Assembly: GCA_018673915.1 (NCBI GenBank)
Contig: JABHBK010000034.1
Coordinates: 61,647-125,646, forward strand
Direction of reading: 5' to 3'
Origin: Nitrospina sp.
GTDB taxonomy: Bacteria; Nitrospinota; Nitrospinia; Nitrospinales; VA-1
DNA length: 64,000 bases
Of the stretch, positions 9,541 through 18,581 are shown piece after piece. The notes below the pieces were generated by a model. It searched no databases, had not been told where the DNA came from, and was given only the letters and a program-made list of their open reading frames with translations. The translations under genes and the position numbers were made by a program. How positions within the stretch are numbered: position 1 is the first letter of the stretch; each line of letters starts with the position of its first letter.

Positions 9541-9791
9541 TTACCTTAAAGTATTTTGCCAGCCTAAAGGCCATTGCCGAAAAAGAAGAAGAACGTTTGG
9601 ATATTGAAAATCCAATTACCATAGATCAGTTGAGTGATATCATTTCTAAAACAGCGCCTAAAATGGGAATCATGATCCGTGAGAAAAAAGTTTTGATCTC
9701 GGTCAATCAGGAAATGGCCTCTGTCGAAACTATAATTTATGATGGCGACGAGGTAGCATTTCTACCCCCATTCTCAGGCGGCACAAAATAA
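9537..9791 (+). CDS. moaD: molybdopterin synthase small subunit MoaD (extended C-terminus)
   Basis: The 84-residue ubiquitin-fold protein is the sulfur carrier of molybdopterin synthase. It has the family start [18 protein letters not shown] and the typical end [14 protein letters not shown]. In most MoaD proteins the Gly-Gly is terminal, because the last glycine is adenylated and converted to a thiocarboxylate. Here codons for Thr-Lys follow before the TAA at 9789-9791. Either these two residues are trimmed, or this copy is not charged in the usual way. It overlaps moaC by four bases and is followed by moaE after 14 bases. Confidence 0.9.
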   Translation: MITLKYFASLKAIAEKEEERLDIENPITIDQLSDIISKTAPKMGIMIREKKVLISVNQEMASVETIIYDGDEVAFLPPFSGGTK

Positions 9792-9805
9792 ACAAGGACA
9801 ATCTT

Positions 9806-10243
9806 ATGAGCACCACAACCTTTTCAAAAGTACGCATCCAATTAGAAGACTTCTCCGTCACCGATGAAATCGAAGCTATGAAAAAGGTTTCCCGCAATAT
9901 TGGCGGCATCACCACCTTTTTGGGAACCGGAAGAGAACTTTCCAAAGGTGAAAATATTTCCAAGCTTAATTTCGAGCATTATCCAAAGATGGCGGAAAAA
10001 AAGCTGGAAGAAATCCGGGAAAAAGCCATCAAGGATTATGGCATTATTGACATGAGCATCATTCACCGGATTGGCCCCATTGACATTGGCGAAAATATTG
10101 TATTGATCGTTGCTGTAGGAGAGCATCGCAAGGAAACTTTCGTGGCTTGCGAATGGGCAATCGCTGAACTCAAACGCACCACTCCAATTTGGAAACGCGA
10201 AACCACCACTAGTGGCGAAGTCTGGGTTCAAGATACCCCCTGA
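9806..10243 (+). CDS. moaE: molybdopterin synthase catalytic subunit MoaE
   Basis: The 145-residue protein is MoaE, the large subunit that transfers sulfur from MoaD thiocarboxylate to cyclic pyranopterin monophosphate. It shows the family motifs GGITTFLGTGR, LNFEHYPKMAE, HRIGPIDIGE and the catalytic-lysine region ELKRTTPIWKRE near residues 121-132. Length is typical. It is the last gene of the moaCDE operon; 115 bases separate it from the AddB-like gene. Confidence 0.95.
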   Translation: MSTTTFSKVRIQLEDFSVTDEIEAMKKVSRNIGGITTFLGTGRELSKGENISKLNFEHYPKMAEKKLEEIREKAIKDYGIIDMSIIHRIGPIDIGENIVLIVAVGEHRKETFVACEWAIAELKRTTPIWKRETTTSGEVWVQDTP

Positions 10244-10358
10244 CCAGCAAGCCGCCGGGGGCAAATTGCAATAGCTTTATCTGGCTAACAATGATTCTTC
10301 TCGACTGAATAAGCCCTTGCCAATACCCAGTCATTGAGCCTCCCATATTTCTCAGCTT

Positions 10359-13052
10359 ATGACCGAGCCACCTCTCACTCTCACTGTTAATGATCGGCTG
10401 GCCCGCTGGCTGTTGCTTGAGCAGGATGAGCAGCGAAGAAAAAATGGTGAGAACGCCTGGAAAACCCCGCCAATAATTTCTCTATCGTCCTGGTTAAGAA
10501 ATGTTTGGCTCGAATCCTGGCCCACTCAATATCTCCTTAGCGAATTACAATCCGAAAAAATCTGGGAAAAAGTAATCAAACAAAATTCAAGTAGTCTGAA
10601 CCTCCTCCACTTGCAAGGAGTTGCCGCCCAGGCCAGCCAGGCTTTTTCCCTAATTCATCAGTATCGCCTGCCTCGAATTTCAAAACTTTATGAGCAGACC
10701 GACGAATCAAGAGCTTTCTTGTTATGGGCAAAAAAATATGAAAGCCGACTTTCCTCGCTTGGAGCGTTAGACCTCAGCATGCTTATGGATGCGGTGAAAA
10801 ACTCTATGCAGGAAGGAGAAATACCTATCCCCCACTCCCTTCGAGTAATGGGATTTGAAGAACAAAGCCCGCAATTAAAAATTTTCCTGGATTTTCTTCG
10901 CCAGAAGGGAACCCATATTGATTTCCAATCTCCGGTACCCGCCCCACAAACCCTAACCGAAAAACTAGATGATGGAAATTCATCTATAACTGTCAGCAAA
11001 TATGAATACAGACAAGACGAAGCGGCAGCTTGCGCCCGTTGGGTAAGGGCTATTTTTCAACCTGGAAAACGAATCGGCATCGTTGTGCCAGAACTGGAAA
11101 AGTATCTCACCCTTCTTAAGCGTGAGTTGGCGTCAGAACTGGTCCCTGAATTCATATTCAGCCTGGATGAGCAATGTTTACCCTTTAATATTTCGTTGGC
11201 ACCCCCCTTATCTCAAGAACCGATGATCAAACTGGCTCTTGATCTGTTAAGCGTGAAAAAAGACGCCGCAAAAAAAGCAACAATTTCGGTTAGTAAATTC
11301 TTATCTATTATCCAAAGTCCATTTCTTGGGTTTGATTTTCCGCCAACCATGGAGATATCAAACCTCGAGCGTGAATTGAGAAAAAAAAGAGTGCTTTCCA
11401 TCACCCTCGAACGATTTCATTCTGTTTACAGCAGCACTCCTCAATTGAACCAACTCATAGAAGGTTTAATCTCTTGGGTTGGAAACGAAAACAAATTAAT
11501 GCCCGAAAAGTGGGCAGAGCTATTGTCGGAGTTTTTGAAAATAGCAGGTTGGCCAGGAAATTCGTCCTCTTCAATAGAAAATAACAAACAATCCATTTCC
11601 TCTAAAAGACACCAGGCTTTTGAGGTCTGGAAGGATTGTTTGAATCAGCTCTGCTCCCTGAATCAGATCCTAGGTCCCATTAGCAGAGTGGAAGCTTTAA
11701 ACCATCTCACTTATATAGTCAGAAACAAACCTTTTCACACCAAAACCCCAGAGCATTCAATTCAGGTGATTGGTCTTCTGGAATCTTCCGGAATGCAATT
11801 TGATCATCTATGGGTCATGGGTTGCCATAGCGAAGCACTCCCCGCCCAGCCTGAGCCCAACCCTTTCATTCCCTACGAAATTCGCAACAAGTTCTCCATC
11901 CCGCGTTCGAATCCGCAACGGGAACTGGATTTTGCCGAGCAATCGTTAAATCGTCTACTAATAGCCGCACCCAATATTCAATTCAGCTTTCCTCTCCATG
12001 AAGGAGATATGGGTCTGGAATTGAGTCCATTATTAAAAAATTTTCCACAGAGTACGGAGGAACCTTACCCATCAAGCCGAATCAAGGATCAAGTACGCTC
12101 CTTGAACGATATGGAAGAGTTTACCGAACTCCCATTTTTACCGGTTACAGATTCCGAGAAAAGCCATTTCAAAACGCAGGGTATTTCATCCGGATATGCC
12201 CTTCTCCAGAACCAGGTGGAATGTCCCTTTCGATCTTTCGCCCGCCACCGTTTGAACAGTGACAGGTACCAGTCTCCTGAAGTGGACTTTGACAATATGG
12301 ATCGCGGCAATGTCATCCATAAAACTCTGGAGCTGTTCTGGGAGAAAACCATCACTCTGGAAAACCTTTTGAAACTGTCTCACAATTCCCTCGAGCAACA
12401 TCTTGATCAATACGTGCGGGAAGCCCTCAAACTTTGCTCGGAGCGCACCACTGGCCAGACACAATTTAACCAACTGGAGATAGAGCGAAATGTCCGAGTC
12501 ATTCATGAATGGCTGCGGGATGTGGAAATGAAAAGGCCTGACTTTAAAGTGCTCCACAATGAAGAGAATGTATCGATAAACCTGTCCGGGATAAGTCTGA
12601 CATTAAGAATCGATCGCATTGATGAAATTCCTGGCAAGGGCTTACTGTTGATAGACTACAAGACGGGAAGAGATGCAAAACCTGCTGATTGGTTTGGAGA
12701 AAAAATACGCGCCCCACAACTGCCCCTTTACACCCTGGCCAAACCTCCTGCAGGCTTGGCCTATGGCCATCTGGTGATCGGCAAACCTGAATTCAAGGGC
12801 ACCGCCATCCCAGACCTGCCTTTGGGGCAATTTAAAAACCAGGATTTCAACAAGACCGACGGATATTCCTCATGGCAAGAGTTGCTGGATTATTGGAAAA
12901 ATAATTTAACTACCGTCGCCGATGAGTTCCTGCAAGGAAGTAATCAGGTTTTACCTATCAATAAAGGTGAACCCTGTCGACATTGCGAGTTCAGTTCCCT
13001 CTGTAGAATTCAAGAAATAGGCAAACTTGAAGTAATGGAGGACGCTCCCTAA
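10359..13052 (+). CDS. AddB-like PD-(D/E)XK nuclease / inactivated helicase, DNA repair
   Basis: The 897-residue protein resembles the group annotated as probable DNA repair protein that pairs with an AddA-like helicase. The N-terminal two thirds is a degenerate UvrD-type body without a clear Walker A. The C-terminal third is a RecB-type nuclease: LRIDRIDE near 750 and LLIDYKTGRD near 762-771. Cysteines at about 622 (ECPFRSFARHRL) and at 870-883 (CRHCEFSSLC) fit the four-cysteine iron-sulfur staple of AddB-type nucleases. It should process double-strand breaks with the next gene. The stop TAA shares its last base with the start of that gene, so the two are translationally coupled. Confidence 0.8.
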   Translation: MTEPPLTLTVNDRLARWLLLEQDEQRRKNGENAWKTPPIISLSSWLRNVWLESWPTQYLLSELQSEKIWEKVIKQNSSSLNLLHLQGVAAQASQAFSLIHQYRLPRISKLYEQTDESRAFLLWAKKYESRLSSLGALDLSMLMDAVKNSMQEGEIPIPHSLRVMGFEEQSPQLKIFLDFLRQKGTHIDFQSPVPAPQTLTEKLDDGNSSITVSKYEYRQDEAAACARWVRAIFQPGKRIGIVVPELEKYLTLLKRELASELVPEFIFSLDEQCLPFNISLAPPLSQEPMIKLALDLLSVKKDAAKKATISVSKFLSIIQSPFLGFDFPPTMEISNLERELRKKRVLSITLERFHSVYSSTPQLNQLIEGLISWVGNENKLMPEKWAELLSEFLKIAGWPGNSSSSIENNKQSISSKRHQAFEVWKDCLNQLCSLNQILGPISRVEALNHLTYIVRNKPFHTKTPEHSIQVIGLLESSGMQFDHLWVMGCHSEALPAQPEPNPFIPYEIRNKFSIPRSNPQRELDFAEQSLNRLLIAAPNIQFSFPLHEGDMGLELSPLLKNFPQSTEEPYPSSRIKDQVRSLNDMEEFTELPFLPVTDSEKSHFKTQGISSGYALLQNQVECPFRSFARHRLNSDRYQSPEVDFDNMDRGNVIHKTLELFWEKTITLENLLKLSHNSLEQHLDQYVREALKLCSERTTGQTQFNQLEIERNVRVIHEWLRDVEMKRPDFKVLHNEENVSINLSGISLTLRIDRIDEIPGKGLLLIDYKTGRDAKPADWFGEKIRAPQLPLYTLAKPPAGLAYGHLVIGKPEFKGTAIPDLPLGQFKNQDFNKTDGYSSWQELLDYWKNNLTTVADEFLQGSNQVLPINKGEPCRHCEFSSLCRIQEIGKLEVMEDAP

Positions 13053-16000
13053 TGCTTTCAGATGCAGACATTAGAAAACAAGCGTTGAAACCCGACCAGT
13101 CTTTCATCGTCCAAGCTCCGGCAGGGTCGGGAAAAACCGAATTGCTCATTCAACGTTATCTGAGACTATTGGGACTGGCAAACCTGCCAGAAGAAATTTT
13201 AGCGATGACTTTCACCCGTAAAGCCGCCGCAGAAATGAAGGAAAGAGTTTTCTCCGCCCTCATCGAAGCCCAAAGTCATCAACGCCCAGAGCAAGCTCAC
13301 GCCCGATTCACATGGGAACTTGCTCAAAAAGTTCTTGAGCAGGATAAAGCGCGGGAATGGAAACTGATGAGCAACCCGGCCCGCCTGCGAATTGTGACCA
13401 TTGACTCATTTTGTTCTTCATTAACACGGCGGATGCCTTTGCTATCCCACATGGGCACCGGTCTGGACATTCAGGAAAATGCCAGGAGCCTTTACCGGGA
13501 AACAGCTAAAAGTGTCCTAAGCCTGACAGAGAATGAGACCAATCCTTATGGGGTACTGGTGCGAAATATTCTCCGGCACATTGATAACTCCAAAGAGGAT
13601 TTCATAAAGAGAATCATCCAGCTTTTGACAAAGAGAGACCAATGGATGATTTCCTTTTTCGATCCCCGTGAAAATCTGGAAGCGCACCCTTTAAATGAAA
13701 GCTACAGGCAGAAGCTGGAGCATACTCTGGCGAGTTTAATTCAATCCCGACTCGGTGAACTGGAAGGCCTGTTCAGTCCAACAATCCAGAAAAACATCTT
13801 ACAACTCGCCAAATACTCCGGCAATAATTTGGAAAATGTAGATCCGCCCCACCCCTGTGCCTGTCTTGCCAACCTCCAGGGGTTTCCCGACTCTACCATC
13901 GATAGTCTGGAATCCTGGAAAGGATTGGCCCATCTCTTTTTGACCCAAACCAATACATACAGAAAAAAACCGGATGTGCGTTTGGGATTTCCCGCTGGCA
14001 AAGATGACACTGCTAAAAAAATGAAAGATGATTTTGTGGAGTTAGTGAACTCATTGCAGGAGAACCCGGCCGTTCTCGCGGCCTTGGCTAAAGTAAAAAA
14101 GTTACCACGAGGACACTTCACCGATATGGAGTGGGATTTGCTGAAATCAACCATTCGTCTCTTGGCAGAGATTAATAATAGACTGAAAGAAGTTTTTTCA
14201 TCCCGGCAAATCACCGACTTTACTGAAATTTCCCTGTCCGCTATCAGTAGTCTAATTCAGAAGGGAGAGGATGGAGACGAACATCCCACCGATTTACTTT
14301 TTTATCTCGATTGCAAAATCCATCATATTCTGGTCGATGAATACCAGGACACCTCGTTCAAGCAAGAAGAGCTTTTACGTCGACTTACTTCTGAGTGGAG
14401 CGAGGGAGATGGGAGAACCCTGTTCATTGTTGGTGATCCCAAGCAGTCCATATACAGATTCAGAGATGCCGAGGTGGGTTTATTTATAAAAACTCAGGAT
14501 CGAGGGCTGGGCACCCTGCAACTATCATCCCTGTCACTAGAATCCAACTTCCGTTCGCAAAAACATCTAGTCGATTGGGTCAACACCTGCTTTCAAAAAA
14601 TCTTTCCGGAACATAATGACCCTGATCTCGGAGCTATTTCTTACTCCCCATCATCAGCAGTGTTGGAAGAGGGTATGCAACCCGGCGTTTTGTACCACCC
14701 TGTTCCACATTATGAGGACAGTCAGGCAATTTCAGAAGATGAAGCGCGGAAGATCACAGTCTTAATCAAAGAACTGCAATCACAATACCCCAATAAAAGT
14801 TTGGCAATTCTGGTCCGGGGACGCACTCATCTCACTTCTATAGTCAAACATTTTAACGAATCGAATGTGGCATTCAAGGCCGAAGCGATAGATTCCCTCA
14901 CTGATCGACCTGCAATTCTCGACCTACTGTCCCTGCTAAGGGCTTTGCGTTTTCCCGGGGACAGAACCGCCTGGTTATCAATTTTAAGAGCACCCTGGTG
15001 CGGATTATCATTGACCGACATCCACACCCTGGTGGAACTGGATCGGGCAACACCAATCTGGTTCTTGCTCAATGATTCTTCCCGCATCAGCCTACTCAGT
15101 ACAGACGGACAAAAAAGGATACAAAACCTTGTTCATAATATTCATCCATTTATAAGCGGATTCACCGACCAAAATTTTCGTGATGTACTGGAGGCATGCT
15201 GGATCAAGTTCGGCGGACCCGCCTGTTTACAAGGAACCAGTGCTGACGACATAGAAGTTTTCTTCAATAAAGTGGAAGAAATTATTGCTTCCGGGCAGGA
15301 GGAACAATTCGAAAACTTCGACCAGATCCTGACGGATCTATATGCCAGCCCTCTGGCGGTTACCGATAATGCCGTACAGATCATGACCATGCACAAAGCC
15401 AAAGGCCTGGAGTTTGATTTTGTGATTTTACCTGGTTTGGGCAAACCCACCAAAGCCGATGAAAAGCGCTTGATTTACTGGATGCCACATGGTGATGACC
15501 TGTTGCTCGCACCCATAGAGGAAAAAGGCGGTGAGAGTTCTCCTCTTTACGATTTTTTATCTGAGCTGAACAAGGAAAAAGAAGAATATGAAACCCTGAG
15601 GCTTCTCTATGTAGCAGCGACAAGAGCCCGGTCGCAACTGCATCTATTTGGTCACTTAAAACCAAACAAGGAAGAAGAATGGAAACCTGTTCCAAATTCC
15701 TTATTAAGTAAATTGTGGCCACATATTAAAGAAGAATGGCTTGAGAAGCTGAGCAAGGTTACGGAATTTAGACCCGTGAATCCCTATTCTCTAACAACAG
15801 AGCGGCATTCCATTCAACGCTTGCCCATAGATTTCTCCTTACCAAATCCGGCAGAGGCGATCGTCACAGGTTCGGTGATCGAAATTGAAACGGAACCGGA
15901 ATATGATTGGGCAGAAAATTCAGCCCGTTGTCTAGGAATTGTCTTGCACCGATCTCTCCATGATATAGCGGTAGAAGGGTTGGACACATGGTCTGAGGAA

Positions 16001-16441
16001 AGAGTTGAAAATTTAAGGAATCGTTTTAAGTCAGCCCTGCTAGGGGAAGGCCTTCCATTGGAGCTTGCAGAGAAAAAGTTAAACATAGGACTTAAGGCTC
16101 TGGCAAACATTTTAAAGGATGAGAGAGGACGGTGGATTTTAGCACAGCATGATGACGCTCATTCCGAGTATCCACTCACCTTTTACCAAGATAGCCGGTA
16201 TATCCGAAACGTCATCGACCGAACGTTTGTAGATAAAGGAATCCGATGGATCATTGATTACAAAACCGGCACCCATGAAGGAAAAGGGAAAAACCTTGAT
16301 ATCTTTTTGGATAATGAGGTAAAACGTTATAAGCACCAACTGGATCGTTACGAAATGGTATTAAGGAAATTTGGCGAGAAACAGCCTATTAAAAAAGCTT
16401 TATATTTTCCTTTACTCAAAGCGTGGCGAGAAATGAATTAA
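13052..16441 (+). CDS. AddA-like UvrD/RecB-type helicase-nuclease
   Basis: The 1129-residue protein is a complete superfamily 1A helicase with a C-terminal nuclease. Helicase motifs in order are APAGSGKTELL (Walker A, about 20-30), TFTRKAAAEMKERV, DEYQDTS (Walker B, about 429-435), GDPKQSIYRFRDAE, ESNFRSQ, MTMHKAKGLEFDFVILPGL and LLYVAATRARSQLHLFG. The nuclease core is RWIIDYKTGTHEG near 1066-1078. It should unwind DNA ends and, with the AddB-like partner, resect them for recombination. The pair forms a two-gene operon overlapping by one base. The carbonic anhydrase follows after 22 bases. Confidence 0.85.
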   Translation: MLSDADIRKQALKPDQSFIVQAPAGSGKTELLIQRYLRLLGLANLPEEILAMTFTRKAAAEMKERVFSALIEAQSHQRPEQAHARFTWELAQKVLEQDKAREWKLMSNPARLRIVTIDSFCSSLTRRMPLLSHMGTGLDIQENARSLYRETAKSVLSLTENETNPYGVLVRNILRHIDNSKEDFIKRIIQLLTKRDQWMISFFDPRENLEAHPLNESYRQKLEHTLASLIQSRLGELEGLFSPTIQKNILQLAKYSGNNLENVDPPHPCACLANLQGFPDSTIDSLESWKGLAHLFLTQTNTYRKKPDVRLGFPAGKDDTAKKMKDDFVELVNSLQENPAVLAALAKVKKLPRGHFTDMEWDLLKSTIRLLAEINNRLKEVFSSRQITDFTEISLSAISSLIQKGEDGDEHPTDLLFYLDCKIHHILVDEYQDTSFKQEELLRRLTSEWSEGDGRTLFIVGDPKQSIYRFRDAEVGLFIKTQDRGLGTLQLSSLSLESNFRSQKHLVDWVNTCFQKIFPEHNDPDLGAISYSPSSAVLEEGMQPGVLYHPVPHYEDSQAISEDEARKITVLIKELQSQYPNKSLAILVRGRTHLTSIVKHFNESNVAFKAEAIDSLTDRPAILDLLSLLRALRFPGDRTAWLSILRAPWCGLSLTDIHTLVELDRATPIWFLLNDSSRISLLSTDGQKRIQNLVHNIHPFISGFTDQNFRDVLEACWIKFGGPACLQGTSADDIEVFFNKVEEIIASGQEEQFENFDQILTDLYASPLAVTDNAVQIMTMHKAKGLEFDFVILPGLGKPTKADEKRLIYWMPHGDDLLLAPIEEKGGESSPLYDFLSELNKEKEEYETLRLLYVAATRARSQLHLFGHLKPNKEEEWKPVPNSLLSKLWPHIKEEWLEKLSKVTEFRPVNPYSLTTERHSIQRLPIDFSLPNPAEAIVTGSVIEIETEPEYDWAENSARCLGIVLHRSLHDIAVEGLDTWSEERVENLRNRFKSALLGEGLPLELAEKKLNIGLKALANILKDERGRWILAQHDDAHSEYPLTFYQDSRYIRNVIDRTFVDKGIRWIIDYKTGTHEGKGKNLDIFLDNEVKRYKHQLDRYEMVLRKFGEKQPIKKALYFPLLKAWREMN

Positions 16442-16463
16442 CCACTCGAGTGAGTTAAATTAG

Positions 16464-17039
16464 ATGGAACACAAAAACGTTATCAAAAAGCTTTTAGAGG
16501 GCAACCAGCGCTATATCACTGGTGGTGCCCTACATCCCAATCAATCCTTCGAGCATCGTATTGAACTGACCAAAGGTCAAAAGCCCATCGCGGCAATATT
16601 AACCTGCGCAGACTCCCGGGTTTCTCCTGAAATTATTTTTGATCAGGGCCTTGGCGACCTGTTTGTTTTGCGCGTGGCTGGAAATGTCATCAATGACATG
16701 TTTATTGGAAGCCTGGAATATGCTGTGGAACATCTTAATGTCAGTTTGCTAATGGTTTTAGGACATTCTCAATGTGGTGCTGTAGATGCGACCATCAAAG
16801 GAGGCAACCCTCCGGGCCATATCAATAGTTTGGTGCAAGCCATAAAACCAGCATTGGACAGATTGAAGAAACAATCTCCCGACTGGGTAAATATTGTCGC
16901 AAAAGAAAATGTGAAAATTGGCGTTGAAAGGTTGCGCACTATTGATCCAATTTTGACAGCTCGATATGATGAAGGTGATATAGATATTGTGGGTGCCTTT
17001 TATGATATTAAAAGCGGTAAAGTTAGCCTCACTGTTTAA
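16464..17039 (+). CDS. beta-class carbonic anhydrase
   Basis: The 191-residue protein carries the zinc ligands of beta-carbonic anhydrases: the cysteine with its D/R pair in LTCADSRVSPE (about 47-57) and the histidine and second cysteine in GHSQCGAVDAT (about 98-108). It interconverts CO2 and bicarbonate in the cytoplasm. Length is slightly short but complete. The gene lies 22 bases downstream of the helicase gene. Its last 64 bases plus six bases beyond the stop are duplicated at 23378-23447, on the far side of the phosphoramidate-type cluster. Confidence 0.9.
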   Translation: MEHKNVIKKLLEGNQRYITGGALHPNQSFEHRIELTKGQKPIAAILTCADSRVSPEIIFDQGLGDLFVLRVAGNVINDMFIGSLEYAVEHLNVSLLMVLGHSQCGAVDATIKGGNPPGHINSLVQAIKPALDRLKKQSPDWVNIVAKENVKIGVERLRTIDPILTARYDEGDIDIVGAFYDIKSGKVSLTV

Positions 17040-17045
17040 TCTCAA
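16976..17045 (+). repeat. left copy of 70-bp direct repeat (carbonic anhydrase 3' end)
   Basis: This is the 3' end of the carbonic anhydrase gene plus six bases after the stop region. It matches 23378-23447 at 66 of 70 positions without gaps, and the last 35 bases (17011-17045) are identical. The two copies lie exactly 6402 bases apart and bracket the whole cluster at 17296-23330. Confidence 0.9.
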
Positions 17046-17134
17046 GGCTAACTATCCAAGTCCTTGTCATTGCAATAACGTTTATTATTTAAATTATCCC
17101 ACCATCTAAACTTAGCATCCTCAAATAAGCATGA

Positions 17135-17149
17135 TTGGATGTAATCCAA
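17135..17149. promoter_or_regulatory. small perfect inverted repeat in leader of the phosphoramidate-type cluster
   Basis: TTGGAT-GTA-ATCCAA is a perfect six-base inverted repeat in the AT-rich 250-base leader between the left repeat and the first cluster gene. It could be an operator or a small hairpin. I see no convincing -35/-10 pair, although the leader is rich in TATAAA-like strings near 17268. Confidence 0.25.
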
Positions 17150-17295
17150 AAATATAATAAAACTTAGTCCAAAACAGCGCAACTTTTCAAACAAATGTTC
17201 GTGTCCCAGCAAAATTGCAAGCTCAAGAAAAAAGTGTTATAAGTTATTGTAAATATGAGTATTCTATAAAGAATTTTTTGGACTCACAGGACATA

Positions 17296-17805
17296 ATGAA
17301 ACAAGGGGTTGTTTATTGGATAACAGGGCTGTCTGGAGCAGGAAAAACAACTGTCGGCAAACTTCTTACCAATAAATTAAAAACAAAGAAGTCTAATGTA
17401 GTCTTTCTGGATGGGGATATCCTTAGGAGCGTATTTGGAACCCAGACTGGCTATACTCCCAAAGAACGTCTGGATTTAGCCATGCGTTATTCACGGCTAT
17501 GCCAAATGCTAGCCATGCAGGAGATAGATGTGGTTTGCGCTACAATATCCATGTTTCACGAGGTGAGAAACTGGAACCGGGAAAGCATTCCAAACTATAA
17601 AGAAGTTTATCTTAAGGCCCCGATTAAATTACTAATTGAGCGAGACCAAAAACAACTTTACAGCCGCGCCCTAAATGGTGAAATCAATAACGTGATGGGT
17701 GTTGATGTACCAATAGAAGAACCAACAAACCCTGACCTCATTATTAATATTGATAAAAACCTAACCGCCAAAAATATTGTTGAAACCCTAATCAAAACCC
17801 TTTAG
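17296..17805 (+). CDS. APS-kinase-fold enzyme, predicted CDP-amidate 3'-kinase (Cj1415-like)
   Basis: The 169-residue protein is a P-loop kinase of the adenylylsulfate-kinase fold. Walker A is GLSGAGKTT at residues 11-19, followed by VVFLDGDILRSVFG and TISMFHEVRNWNRE. True APS kinases have DGDNVRHGL and an FISP segment; both are altered here. The altered form matches my recollection of kinases in capsule phosphoramidate clusters such as C. jejuni Cj1415, which phosphorylate the ribose 3'-OH of CDP-amidate. The neighbours support that role, and no sulfate adenylyltransferase is nearby. The frame is open from 17215, but ATG 17296 has CAGGA eight bases upstream and gives the normal length. A 14-base gap leads to the methyltransferase. 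Confidence 0.75.
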   Translation: MKQGVVYWITGLSGAGKTTVGKLLTNKLKTKKSNVVFLDGDILRSVFGTQTGYTPKERLDLAMRYSRLCQMLAMQEIDVVCATISMFHEVRNWNRESIPNYKEVYLKAPIKLLIERDQKQLYSRALNGEINNVMGVDVPIEEPTNPDLIINIDKNLTAKNIVETLIKTL

Positions 17806-17819
17806 TAAAAGATCGATTA

Positions 17820-18575
17820 ATGGCACAAAAACATTGGGATTACACAGAGTTGGCCGACGCCTATTTGAAGCGCCCAGATTATGCTGATGATGCCATTAAT
17901 AATTTGTTGAAAACAACAAATCTTCCCTCTGGCTCCCTGGTATGCGATATAGGCGCAGGAGTAGCCCACCTAACTATTAAACTTGCAGAACGAGGGCTGA
18001 ATATATTGGCGGTAGAACCCAACCTTGCTATGCGAAAACATGGTATAAATCGAACTGCTCATTTTAAAAATGTCTCTTGGGCCATTGGGACAGGCGAACA
18101 CACTGAGCAACTAGATCAAAGTTTCGACTTAGTCACATTTGGTTCATCTTTTAATGTGACAGACCGTAACAAAGCATTAATTGAAACCAAACGGATCCTG
18201 AAACCTCTCGGCTGGTTTGCTTGTATGTGGAACCATAGAGATCTTACCGACCCCATACAGCAGGAAATAGAAGCCACAATTAAAAAATGGGTTCCACAAT
18301 ATGATTACGGTGCGCGCCGTGAGGATCAAACACCAATTATTGAGCAGAGTAATTTTTTTTCCCCAGTAATAAAAACCCAAGGGAGCATCACGTATACACA
18401 AGATATTGAAGACTGTATTGAAGCATGGAGATCCCATGGAACCCTTGAAAGACAAGCAACCAATTTATTCCCCAACATAGTCAGTGATATTGAAAAATTA
18501 CTTAAAGGTAAAAACTTAAAAAATATCCAGATCCCATATACAACTAAGATTTGGATGGCCCAGTTAAAAACATAA
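17820..18575 (+). CDS. class I SAM-dependent methyltransferase
   Basis: The 251-residue protein has the Rossmann-type methyltransferase motif I VCDIGAGVAHLT near residues 41-52 and the acidic end of strand 2 in ILAVEPNLAMR. Motif IV is SFDLVTFGSSFN near 101-112, followed by RILKPLGWFACMWNHRD. By position it is the candidate O-methyltransferase of the cluster, equivalent in role to C. jejuni Cj1419/Cj1420, which would methylate the phosphoramidate. The substrate cannot be read from the sequence. It begins 14 bases after the kinase and ends six bases before the glutamine kinase-like gene. Confidence 0.75.
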   Translation: MAQKHWDYTELADAYLKRPDYADDAINNLLKTTNLPSGSLVCDIGAGVAHLTIKLAERGLNILAVEPNLAMRKHGINRTAHFKNVSWAIGTGEHTEQLDQSFDLVTFGSSFNVTDRNKALIETKRILKPLGWFACMWNHRDLTDPIQQEIEATIKKWVPQYDYGARREDQTPIIEQSNFFSPVIKTQGSITYTQDIEDCIEAWRSHGTLERQATNLFPNIVSDIEKLLKGKNLKNIQIPYTTKIWMAQLKT

Positions 18576-18581
18576 ATACTC

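Noticed and set aside
17296..17805. True adenylylsulfate kinase for sulfate assimilation
   Set aside because: The NVRHGL-type substrate motif is changed to ILRSVFG, no sulfate adenylyltransferase is nearby, and the neighbours fit the CDP-amidate pathway.
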